Shown here piece by piece: positions 1 through 5,304 of a DNA stretch of 9,574 nt (the stretch's first letter is position 1; every line of letters begins with the position of its first letter). The notes beneath the pieces are model-generated. The model searched no databases, had not been told where the DNA came from, and saw nothing but the letters and a program-made list of their open reading frames with translations. The translations under genes and the position numbers were made by a program. This stretch comes from Pseudomonas sp. (lineage in GTDB: Bacteria > Pseudomonadota > Gammaproteobacteria > Pseudomonadales > Pseudomonadaceae), in contig JAPLSD010000571.1 of NCBI GenBank assembly GCA_026398835.1, forward strand, positions 1-9,574, read 5' to 3'.

Positions 1-234
1 ATCGACCTTCACCAGGCTGGAAGCGGTGATTTCGTGAAACATCAAACCAAAGGGATTGATCAGGAAATCTTCAGTGCCTGGCACGTTGGCTGATATGTGG
101 GTGAAGATCAGATCGTCCCAACCCTGCATCGCCACCAGCCGATAGCAGGCTGCCAGATCCACCCGGGTCTGCCACTCAGCAGCACTGACCTGGTCGTTCA
201 CGCTCGGTGTCGATTGTACGGCTGATGCACTCAC
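1..234 (-). CDS. Class II aldolase/adducin family protein (partial, N-terminal 78 residues)
   Basis: Reading the minus strand from a GTG at 234-232 gives 78 uninterrupted codons that run off the left edge of the window. The protein carries the characteristic start of the class II aldolase/adducin fold: an A-A-C-Y-R-L-V helix, then W-D-D-L-I-F-T-H-I-S-A-N and F-L-I-N-P-F-G-L-M-F-H-E-I-T-A-S-S-L. In this family those loops begin the metal and phosphate site of L-fuculose-phosphate aldolase-like enzymes; the later His ligands lie outside the window. GTG is chosen because GAGG (243-246) sits 8 bases upstream; there is no ATG before Met 37, which falls inside the domain. Many members are uncharacterised, so no substrate is proposed. 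Family assignment is confident, exact function unknown. Confidence 0.85.
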   Translation of the reverse strand, partial: MSASAVQSTPSVNDQVSAAEWQTRVDLAACYRLVAMQGWDDLIFTHISANVPGTEDFLINPFGLMFHEITASSLVKVD

Positions 235-263
235 GGCAATGACCTCGGCAAGTTTTGATTTTT

Positions 264-291
264 ATTATTTTGCTAACGTCCGATCAGTCTA
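264..291 (-). promoter_or_regulatory. Possible sigma70-type promoter for the class II aldolase gene
   Basis: On the minus strand TAGACT (plus 286-291) and AATAAT (plus 264-269) are separated by 16 bases. They match the -35 in 4 of 6 and the -10 in 5 of 6 positions. The -10 lies about 30 bases upstream of the GTG start, within a local AT-rich stretch that stands out from its surroundings. This is a pattern match only. Confidence 0.35.
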
Positions 292-406
292 GTCAGCCCC
301 TCGCATTAGAGTAGTTGCATTGGCAGCCAGCTTACTGGCCGAGCGAGTCAGAGCTGAGTCTCGTATTAATAAGTTCAACTTAGTATCAAAGCATAGACGC
401 CAGTAA

Positions 407-432
407 GGGGGCTGCGAATAGATTCAGCCCCC
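407..432. other. GC-rich hairpin downstream of the flavodoxin gene
   Basis: GGGGGCTG (407-414) is the perfect reverse complement of CAGCCCCC (425-432), with a 10-base loop. It begins 28 bases beyond the stop codon of the minus-strand flavodoxin gene, where a terminator would be expected. On the minus strand the stem is followed by only two T residues, so it is not a canonical intrinsic terminator. It might protect the 3' end of the flavodoxin mRNA or act with Rho. Confidence 0.4.
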
Positions 433-459
433 CCCTCAAGGACAATGACCAACCCCTGA

Positions 460-915
460 TCAGCCGCGCAGAGTGCTAGCGAACTGCGCCAGCCACGGTT
501 CGGCGTCGGTTTCCGGGGTCACGCTTTCGCTGGCGTCCAGACGCAGCATGTCCTGGACCTCACGCAGACCCAGTTCGGCGAACAGTTCACGCATCTGCTC
601 GCCGCCACCGCAGAAGGTATCGCCGTAGCTCGAATCGCCCAAACCGATCACCGCGCCAGGCAGGCCGCGCCAAGCCGCAGGCAACTGATCACGAATCATC
701 GAATACAGCGGTTGCAGGTTGTCCGGCAACTCACCCATGCCGGTGGTCGAGGTCACGGCAAGAAACGCCTCGGGGCCGAAAGCCAGAACATCGGCCAGGC
801 TTGCACGCGGGTTGTGCCAGGCTTCGAAACCCGCAGCATTTAGAAGGGTTGCAGCATGCAGGGCGACTTCTTCAGCCGTGCCGTACACCGAGCCGGAAAG
901 GATGGCGACTTTCAT
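460..915 (-). CDS. Flavodoxin / MioC-like FMN protein
   Basis: This 151-residue cytoplasmic protein is a complete short-chain flavodoxin-fold protein that should bind FMN and shuttle electrons. The FMN phosphate loop is seen at residues 7-13 (S-G-S-V-Y-G-T), right after the first beta strand. A second FMN-contact loop, T-S-T-T-G-M-G-E-L-P-D-N, lies at 55-66, and G-L-G-D-S-S-Y-G-D-T-F at 91-101 is the third. The length fits MioC and the single-domain flavodoxins. ATG at 915-913 is preferred because AGGA lies 8 bases upstream; a TTG immediately before it would leave only 5 bases. Its redox partner is not in the window: the neighbours are a class II aldolase downstream and a divergent PilZ-like gene. 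P. aeruginosa has, from memory, a similar gene near its folM-folE-folX cluster. Confidence 0.88.
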   Translation of the reverse strand: MKVAILSGSVYGTAEEVALHAATLLNAAGFEAWHNPRASLADVLAFGPEAFLAVTSTTGMGELPDNLQPLYSMIRDQLPAAWRGLPGAVIGLGDSSYGDTFCGGGEQMRELFAELGLREVQDMLRLDASESVTPETDAEPWLAQFASTLRG

Positions 916-1005
916 CAATCTGATCCTGAAGCTGAGTAAAAGACCGGGATATTAACAGCACAAGCAAAAAACCTGCGATTGCCTCTTAATGACTAATGAC
1001 CGCTG

Positions 1006-1101
1006 GTGGCAAGTGAACAACTGGAAAAACAATTAGCCGAGGTCCATGCGCAGCTCCAGGCGCTAAAAGCGACGAACGGTTCAAACGAACCGTCGAATTA
1101 A
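1006..1101 (+). CDS. Possible 31-residue coiled-coil peptide ORF
   Basis: Within the 239-base gap between the divergent flavodoxin and PilZ-like genes, a frame from GTG at 1006 to TAA at 1099-1101 encodes 31 residues. They include the heptad-like run E-Q-L-E-K-Q-L-A-E-V-H-A-Q-L-Q-A-L-K, followed by a polar tail. The regular leucine spacing is what a real helix would show. Against it: no Shine-Dalgarno is visible, the start is non-ATG, and the frame is closed by TGA at 997-999 just upstream. A second frame starting at ATG 989 encodes a 15-residue peptide that overlaps it. It may be a small protein, the remnant of one broken by a frameshift, or chance. Confidence 0.22.
   Translation: MASEQLEKQLAEVHAQLQALKATNGSNEPSN
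1076..1093. repeat. Small perfect inverted repeat in the flavodoxin/PilZ gap
   Basis: ACGGTTC (1076-1082) and GAACCGT (1087-1093) form a 7-bp stem with an AAAC loop. It sits at the end of the possible small ORF and 61 bases before the PilZ-like start codon. No T run follows it on either strand, so it is not a typical terminator; an operator half-site pair or a chance hairpin are both possible. Confidence 0.3.
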
Positions 1102-1154
1102 TTGTCATTAACTACAATCACCAATGCCTTTGTAACTATTTTTTCGAGCAAATC

Positions 1155-1760
1155 ATGCACCGGAACACCCTCCTCACTCAGGATGAGCTGGATTTCATCC
1201 AGACCATGCAGCACAACCCGCAACTCAATGTGCGGGATGCGACGTCGAGCCTGTTGGTAAACGGTGGCTCACAGATTCGCGATCTGCTCACCCGTCTGGC
1301 TGCCCATGAGCAAGTCACCATCCAGGCACAATTCGAAAACCAGCAAATGACGTTTCCGCTGCACCTGGTGGAAGACGAGTTTCACGCGTTGCATCTACGC
1401 CTCGGCGTACCCAGCATTTATGAAGAAGGGCCTATGGTTCGGCCATGGCGCTTGATGCTGGAGGAGCCGGTTGCGCTGGAAAACGCCAAGGGCCAACCCG
1501 GCACGCTGTGGGTCCACGAAATATCGTTCAAAGGGGTTTTGCTGGAAATTCGCAACCGGACCAAACCACCGAAACATTTCGCCCTTTGGTTCAGCCCTTC
1601 CGGTTACGAGCGCATTGCGTTGCGCGGTACCTTCGAACGGGAAACCGAGCACGGCTATTACGCATATCGTCTAAGCCAGAGCGACAAGGATGAAACCGAA
1701 CGCCTGCGTCAGTTCATCCTTCAGCAGCATCGCCTGACCCATCCCGCAATGCACGCCTGA
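1155..1760 (+). CDS. PilZ-like protein, YcgR-type architecture (degenerate motif)
   Basis: This 201-residue soluble protein has no signal peptide or membrane segment. Residues about 36-90 resemble the N-terminal beta domain of YcgR-type proteins, with I-R-D-L-L-T-R-L followed by short alternating strands. Residues about 95-190 look like a PilZ beta barrel. The canonical PilZ c-di-GMP signature is RxxxR plus D/N-x-S-x-x-G. Here there is R96-P-W-R99 (spacing one short) and E122-I-S-F-K-G127 (Glu in place of Asp/Asn). If it is a PilZ protein, c-di-GMP binding is therefore uncertain. The ATG at 1155 has only a weak GAG upstream. It converges with the MerR-type gene, leaving 13 bases between the stop codons. 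The fold call is from pattern recognition and is not certain; a conserved hypothetical protein is the fallback. Confidence 0.6.
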   Translation: MHRNTLLTQDELDFIQTMQHNPQLNVRDATSSLLVNGGSQIRDLLTRLAAHEQVTIQAQFENQQMTFPLHLVEDEFHALHLRLGVPSIYEEGPMVRPWRLMLEEPVALENAKGQPGTLWVHEISFKGVLLEIRNRTKPPKHFALWFSPSGYERIALRGTFERETEHGYYAYRLSQSDKDETERLRQFILQQHRLTHPAMHA

Positions 1761-1773
1761 CGGCTTTTCCTTC

Positions 1774-2733
1774 TCAGGTATCCAACGCACCTGTCAGGAG
1801 TCGCCGCAGGCGCTGTGGCATCAAGTGAACATCGCTGCCCAGGCACCCAATCGACGACCCCGCCAGACTATCCTGCGCCAGATCCGCTGCATCGCCAGCC
1901 AGCATTACCGGGCAATTGAGGGTAATGGTCAGGCGATTCAAGCGTCTGAGCAACTCGGGTGCAGGTGCATGGTTGGAGAACAGCACAAGCGCCTGGGGTT
2001 TGATCTTTTCGCAGACCAGGGTCAACTCATCGAACGGCTGCCCTACCGTCAGCACCCTGACACCGACCTCCATGCTTCCAATGAACAAGGCAGCCACCAA
2101 CAATTCGAGTTCGTGACTCTGTCCGGCCATGGCAGTCACCAGCACCCGCCGCGGTTGCGAGCCGCGTAGCAACACCATACGTTGCGAGACCCGAGCGCGT
2201 AAAAAACCATCCAGGAACAACCACCCACTGGTCTGACCAAACATCTCTTTGTGTTGCAGCAATTGTTTCCAGAGCGGCATCAGGATGCCCTGGAACACGA
2301 CGCTCAGCTCGTAGCGTGAATACACTTGGCCATACAGCCGTTCCAGTTGCAGGTCATCAAACTCGCTGACCGCCGTCTTGAGTTGTGTCTGCCATTGCGC
2401 ATATTCGCTTTGGGTGTCTTCACCAGGAATAGCCTTGGACGGTGCCTGAGCTGCGCTGGTTTTGGTCAAGATACTGCCGACCTTGCTGACCGCGACGCCA
2501 CGCTCGATCCAGCTGAGAATGTGGCGCACCGTCTCGACATCGGTCATTGAATACAACCGATGCCCACTGTCGGTGCGTGTGGGAACAATCAAACCGTAGC
2601 GACGCTCCCAGGCGCGCAAGGTCACCGGGTTGATGCCAGTCAGCCGTGCAACCTCCCGGATCGGGAACAGGTCCTCCTGTTCAAGATCACTGGAGGTCAG
2701 TGAAGCTGGGGAAAGTTCAGTATTGACGGTCAT
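1774..2733 (-). CDS. MerR-family regulator of the LitR/CarH type, likely class II (cobalamin-independent)
   Basis: The 319-residue protein has a MerR winged helix-turn-helix at residues 23-92 (F-P-I-R-E-V-A-R-L-T-G, then T-L-R-A-W-E-R-R-Y-G and S-G-H-R-L-Y). A helical linker follows, then a C-terminal Rossmann-like domain (about 195-315) related to cobalamin-binding domains. In CarH the cofactor is held by a W-x9-EH motif and by an E/D-x-H motif. Here W155 is followed nine residues later by F165-G166, and the second motif reads Q205-S-H207, so only one His is kept. This resembles the class II LitR proteins (PplR1-3) of P. putida, which control light-inducible genes without B12 and need LOV photoreceptors. 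It is divergent from the ABM-folM-folE-folX genes. No clear Shine-Dalgarno precedes the ATG. The MerR assignment is certain; light control is inferred. Confidence 0.88.
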   Translation of the reverse strand: MTVNTELSPASLTSSDLEQEDLFPIREVARLTGINPVTLRAWERRYGLIVPTRTDSGHRLYSMTDVETVRHILSWIERGVAVSKVGSILTKTSAAQAPSKAIPGEDTQSEYAQWQTQLKTAVSEFDDLQLERLYGQVYSRYELSVVFQGILMPLWKQLLQHKEMFGQTSGWLFLDGFLRARVSQRMVLLRGSQPRRVLVTAMAGQSHELELLVAALFIGSMEVGVRVLTVGQPFDELTLVCEKIKPQALVLFSNHAPAPELLRRLNRLTITLNCPVMLAGDAADLAQDSLAGSSIGCLGSDVHLMPQRLRRLLTGALDT

Positions 2734-2778
2734 CTGAGCGCGGAAATATCTGGCAACAAATTGGATCCCATACTACGC

Positions 2779-2807
2779 CTTATAAGTTCCATTTATCCAA
2801 GGGTAAA
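2779..2807 (-). promoter_or_regulatory. Probable sigma70-type promoter of the LitR-type regulator gene
   Basis: On the minus strand TTTACC (plus 2802-2807) and TATAAG (plus 2779-2784) are spaced by exactly 17 bases. The -10 matches the consensus in 5 of 6 positions, and lies 45 bases before the regulator's ATG. TTGGAT at 2761-2766 and ATCCAA at 2795-2800 form an inverted pair that flanks the -10, which could be an autoregulatory site. Confidence 0.55.
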
Positions 2808-2866
2808 GCCGACAAACGTCGCTGATGTATTTGCCGAAATCAGGAATAATCCTTGCTTGTGCTTAA

Positions 2867-2922
2867 GCGCAGCCCACCACCCCGGAGCTGCGTGCAGTGC
2901 GCCCCTTATCCTGGGGCTGCGC
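2867..2922 (+). promoter_or_regulatory. Structured leader upstream of the ABM-domain gene
   Basis: GCGCAGCCC (2867-2875) and GGGCTGCGC (2914-2922) are perfect 9-base complements enclosing 38 bases. Inside, CCCC (2902-2905) can pair with GGGG (2913-2916) around a 7-base loop, which would break the outer stem, so two folds compete. The outer stem ends 12 bases before the GGAG ribosome binding site (2934-2937). No convincing plus-strand sigma70 promoter was found between 2734 and 2944, so it is not known whether this stretch is transcribed as a leader. Confidence 0.35.
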
Positions 2923-2944
2923 GCCTGTAATATGGAGATACACG

Positions 2945-3505
2945 ATGTCTACCTCACCCGTCACTCTGATGGTGGCGCGCCGCGTCGCCAACGGTCGTTA
3001 TCAGGACTTGATCGCCTGGCTTCGCGAAGGCGAACAACTGGCCACCGACTTTCCCGGCTATCTCGGCTCTGGCGTGCTTGCTCCGCCGCCCGATGATGAC
3101 GAATTCCAGATCATCTTCCGCTTTGCCAATGAACAGACCCTGCATGCCTGGGAACACTCTGCCTCGCGCAGTGCCTGGCTGGCGCGGGGCAGCGACCTGT
3201 TCGCTCATCCTTCGGAACATCGGGTCAGCGGCATCGATGGCTGGTTTGGCGCCGCCGGTTACCGCCCTCCCCGCTGGAAACAAGCCGTGGCGATCTGGCT
3301 GGCGTTCTTTCCGGTCTCGCTGCTGTTCAACCTGCTGCTGGGGCCTTTGTTGGGCGAATTGGGCCTGTTAAGTCGGGTGTTCTTCAGCACCTTGGCCTTG
3401 ACGCCATTGATGGTGTACTTCTTTATTCCACTGTCGACCCATCTTTTATCCGGCTGGCTGAACAGCACGCCAGTACGATCACTGCCTGCTCCCACCAACT
3501 CATAG
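2945..3505 (+). CDS. ABM-domain protein with C-terminal membrane anchor
   Basis: The 186-residue protein joins two parts. Residues about 7-100 form an antibiotic-biosynthesis-monooxygenase-like (YgiN-type) ferredoxin-fold domain: T-L-M-V-A-R-R-V at the start, F-Q-I-I-F-R-F-A-N in the middle, and a W-E-H-S-A-S-R-S-A-W-L helix. Residues 113-136 and 142-163 form two hydrophobic membrane segments. ABM domains act as cofactor-independent monooxygenases or as small binding modules; the substrate here is unknown. The membrane-anchored form is a recognised subgroup. The ATG at 2945 is set by GGAG (2934-2937) 7 bases upstream; an in-frame extension to 2897 would cover that ribosome binding site and is rejected. 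It lies between the LitR-type regulator and folM, and may be co-transcribed with the pterin genes, but folM has its own candidate control site. Confidence 0.75.
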   Translation: MSTSPVTLMVARRVANGRYQDLIAWLREGEQLATDFPGYLGSGVLAPPPDDDEFQIIFRFANEQTLHAWEHSASRSAWLARGSDLFAHPSEHRVSGIDGWFGAAGYRPPRWKQAVAIWLAFFPVSLLFNLLLGPLLGELGLLSRVFFSTLALTPLMVYFFIPLSTHLLSGWLNSTPVRSLPAPTNS

Positions 3506-3508
3506 GCT

Positions 3509-3528
3509 CCATGGCTGTACACCCATGG
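3509..3528. repeat. 20-base near-palindrome centred on TGTACA
   Basis: CCATGG (3509-3514), C, TGTACA (3516-3521), C and CCATGG (3523-3528) make a palindrome in which nine of ten base pairs are symmetric; only the two C residues flanking TGTACA clash. It begins 4 bases after the stop codon of the ABM gene and contains the first half of the PplR1-like direct repeat, so it could extend the protein-binding site. Confidence 0.5.
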
Positions 3529-3541
3529 TCGCTGGTATAGT
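3516..3541 (+). promoter_or_regulatory. Candidate LitR/PplR operator overlapping a folM promoter -10
   Basis: TGTACA (3516-3521), 12 bases, then GGTATA (3534-3539) matches the P. putida PplR1 direct-repeat consensus as I recall it, T(G/A)TACA-N12-TGTA(C/T)A, at 11 of 12 positions; only the first base of the second half differs. The second half overlaps TATAGT (3536-3541), a good -10 hexamer, while the -35 position (3513-3518) is poor. That arrangement would let a bound regulator block the -10, or compensate for the weak -35. The site lies 31 bases before the folM start, and its likely binder is encoded at 1774-2733. Confidence 0.5.
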
Positions 3542-3557
3542 TTTCCCTTACCAGCGA
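3529..3557 (+). repeat. Perfect 9-bp inverted repeat just before folM
   Basis: TCGCTGGTA (3529-3537) and TACCAGCGA (3549-3557) are perfect complements separated by 11 bases. In an mRNA arriving from the ABM gene they would form a hairpin ending 12 bases before the folM ATG, next to its weak ribosome binding site. The stem also overlaps the second half of the operator-like repeat and the -10, so it may act in DNA rather than RNA. No T run follows. Confidence 0.5.
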
Positions 3558-3569
3558 GCCGAGCCGTCA

Positions 3570-4280
3570 ATGAACCTTTCCCCTGCCCCGATCCTGATCA
3601 CCGGCGCCGGTCAGCGCGTTGGCCTGCATTGCGCATTACGGCTGCTGGAGGAAGGTCATCCGGTGATCATCAGCTACCGTACTGAGCAGCCCGGCGTGCA
3701 GACCCTGCGCGAGCGCGGCGCCATTGCGTTGTTTGCCGACTTCTCCAGCGAGACCGGCATCCTGACGTTCATTGCCGAGCTGAAATCTCACACCAGTAGC
3801 TTGCGAGCAATTGTTCATAACGCTTCAGCCTGGCTGGCCGAAACGCCTGGCAGCGAAACGGCCGCATTTACCCAGATGATCAACGTGCATATGCTTGCAC
3901 CCTATCTGATCAACCTGCATTGTGCTGACTTGCTGGAACGTTCAAGCCCCTCGGACATTGTGCATATCAGCGACGATGTAACCCGCAAGGGCAGCAGCAA
4001 GCACATCGCCTACTGCGCCAGCAAAGCCGGGATGGAAAGCCTGACCTTGTCTTTCGCGGCGAAATACGCGCCGCGAATCAAGGTCAACGGCATTGCCCCG
4101 GCCCTGCTGTTGTTCAACCCCGAAGATGACGCGGCGTACCGCGCCAAGGCCCTGGCCAAATCCGCACTGGGTATCGAACCCGGTAGCGAGGTGATGTACC
4201 AGAGCCTGCGATATCTGCTGGACAACCCTTATGTCACCGGCACGACCCTGACCGTCAACGGCGGACGGCACGTCAAATAA
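3570..4280 (+). CDS. folM: Dihydromonapterin reductase FolM
   Basis: This 236-residue short-chain dehydrogenase should reduce dihydromonapterin to tetrahydromonapterin with NADPH, with some activity on dihydrofolate. The cofactor loop is T11-G-A-G-Q-R-V-G18, the T-G-x-x-x-R-V-G form of FolM and the related pteridine reductases instead of the usual T-G-x-x-x-G-x-G. N-A-S lies at 84-86. The catalytic residues are Ser134, Tyr148 and Lys152 (Y-C-A-S-K). The C terminus, V-T-G-T-T-L-T-V-N-G-G-R-H, is typical of the fold. ATG 3570 starts just before the first beta strand; an earlier in-frame start at 3525 would run through the operator-like repeat. Only a weak GAG lies 6 bases upstream. folE follows after 21 bases. 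The product is, from work in P. aeruginosa and E. coli, a cofactor for phenylalanine hydroxylase. Confidence 0.9.
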   Translation: MNLSPAPILITGAGQRVGLHCALRLLEEGHPVIISYRTEQPGVQTLRERGAIALFADFSSETGILTFIAELKSHTSSLRAIVHNASAWLAETPGSETAAFTQMINVHMLAPYLINLHCADLLERSSPSDIVHISDDVTRKGSSKHIAYCASKAGMESLTLSFAAKYAPRIKVNGIAPALLLFNPEDDAAYRAKALAKSALGIEPGSEVMYQSLRYLLDNPYVTGTTLTVNGGRHVK

Positions 4281-4301
4281 GCCGCCCCGCGAGGATGTTG
4301 T

Positions 4302-4862
4302 ATGACGCTATCCCTGCCCCAAAATTACCGGGAAATCCTGATAGGCCTGGGTGAAAACCCGGATCGCGAGGGTTTGCTCGAGACGCCCGCCCGCGCGGCC
4401 AAGGCCATGCAATACCTCTGTCATGGCTATGCGCAAAGCGTCGAGGAGATCGTCAACGGTGCGCTGTTCGACTCTGATAACGACGAGATGGTGATCGTCG
4501 ACGACATCGAACTCTACTCACTCTGCGAACACCATCTGCTGCCCTTCATCGGCAAAGCTCATGTGGCTTATATTCCAACAGGCAAGGTTCTTGGACTGTC
4601 GAAGATCGCGCGGATTGTCGACATGTTCGCCCGCCGCCTGCAAATCCAGGAGAACCTCACCCGGGAAATTGCCGAAGCGGTTCAGCAAGTGACCCAGGCC
4701 GCCGGCGTTGCGGTGGTGATCGAGGCCAAGCATATGTGCATGATGATGCGCGGCGTCGAAAAGCAAAATTCAACCATGAACACCTCGGTGATGCTCGGCG
4801 CCTTCCGCGAGTCGAGTACCACCCGCCAGGAGTTTCTGCAATTGATTGGACGGAGCAAGTAG
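4302..4862 (+). CDS. folE: GTP cyclohydrolase I (FolE, type IA)
   Basis: The 186-residue enzyme converts GTP to 7,8-dihydroneopterin triphosphate and formate. The zinc ligands are visible as Cys75 and His78 in L-C-E-H-H-L-L-P-F and Cys146 in [10 protein letters not shown]. The signatures G-L-S-K-I-A-R-I-V (98-106) and the region from 107, [10 protein letters not shown], are intact, as is [11 protein letters not shown] near the C terminus. It is slightly shorter than E. coli FolE, mostly at the N terminus. GAGG lies 7 bases before the ATG. Placed between folM and folX, this copy is probably the paralogue dedicated to tetrahydromonapterin, since pseudomonads usually carry more than one folE. 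A folE gene was among the light-induced genes reported for P. putida. Confidence 0.95.
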   Translation: MTLSLPQNYREILIGLGENPDREGLLETPARAAKAMQYLCHGYAQSVEEIVNGALFDSDNDEMVIVDDIELYSLCEHHLLPFIGKAHVAYIPTGKVLGLSKIARIVDMFARRLQIQENLTREIAEAVQQVTQAAGVAVVIEAKHMCMMMRGVEKQNSTMNTSVMLGAFRESSTTRQEFLQLIGRSK

Positions 4863-4864
4863 CA

Positions 4865-5236
4865 ATGCCACAACTTCAGCCAGGAATGGCACGCATCCGG
4901 GTCAAGGACCTGTGCTTGCGTACCTTCATCGGAATCAACGAGGACGAAATCCTCAACAAGCAGGATGTGCTGATCAATCTGACCATCCTCTATGCTGCGC
5001 AAGACGCCGTACGCGACAACGATATCGACCACGCACTGAATTACCGCACCATCACCAAAGCGATCATTGCCCACGTCGAGGGCAATCGTTTTGCCTTGCT
5101 CGAACGCCTGACTCAGGAATTGCTCGACCTGGTGATGACCAACGAATCGGTGCTGTACGCTGAAGTCGAAGTCGACAAACCCCATGCCCTGCGTTTCGCC
5201 GAGTCGGTGTCGATCACCCTCGCTGCGAGCCGCTGA
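4865..5236 (+). CDS. folX: Dihydroneopterin triphosphate 2'-epimerase FolX
   Basis: The 123-residue protein belongs to the FolB/FolX fold and is closest to FolX by eye: it shares long stretches with the E. coli enzyme as I remember it, including [15 protein letters not shown] and the [14 protein letters not shown] run. It epimerises dihydroneopterin triphosphate to dihydromonapterin triphosphate. The N-terminal acidic loop (I-G-I-N-E-D-E, 22-28), Glu80 and the V-D-K-P-H-A-L-R loop with Lys105 correspond to the pterin-binding and active-site regions. It starts 2 bases after the folE stop, with GGAG inside the end of folE 9 bases upstream, so translation is probably coupled. A longer in-frame version starting within folE is rejected. 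A terminator follows. Confidence 0.94.
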   Translation: MPQLQPGMARIRVKDLCLRTFIGINEDEILNKQDVLINLTILYAAQDAVRDNDIDHALNYRTITKAIIAHVEGNRFALLERLTQELLDLVMTNESVLYAEVEVDKPHALRFAESVSITLAASR

Positions 5237-5241
5237 CTGCT

Positions 5242-5268
5242 GTCTGGCCAATTGCCCGCCAGACTTTT
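5242..5268 (+). terminator. Intrinsic terminator of the folM-folE-folX operon
   Basis: GTCTGGC (5242-5248) pairs perfectly with GCCAGAC (5258-5264) across a 9-base loop and is followed at once by TTTTAT. It starts 5 bases after the folX stop codon. The T run is short, so read-through into the DUF1244-HopJ gene is possible. Confidence 0.7.
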
Positions 5269-5304
5269 ATCATCCGCGCCACGATAGATCGCACAGAGCC
5301 CATC

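Noticed and set aside
987..1000. Tandem TAATGAC repeat, with an inverted copy at 1104-1110
   Set aside because: Only two 7-base units and one inverted copy in an AT-richer gap; chance is a sufficient explanation without conservation data.
1764..1773. Terminator between the convergent PilZ-like and MerR-type genes
   Set aside because: The 13-base gap has a short T-rich run but no stem, so no intrinsic terminator can be supported.
2897..2944. Earlier in-frame start for the ABM-domain gene
   Set aside because: It would translate through the GGAG ribosome binding site at 2934-2937, which is correctly spaced for 2945.
4736..4864. N-terminal extension of folX starting inside folE
   Set aside because: The extra residues do not resemble FolX, and ATG 4865 has a proper upstream GGAG and matches the usual family start.
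4682..5251. A 189-codon open frame on the minus strand across folE and folX
   Set aside because: It lies wholly opposite two conserved enzymes and shows no family features or ribosome binding site.
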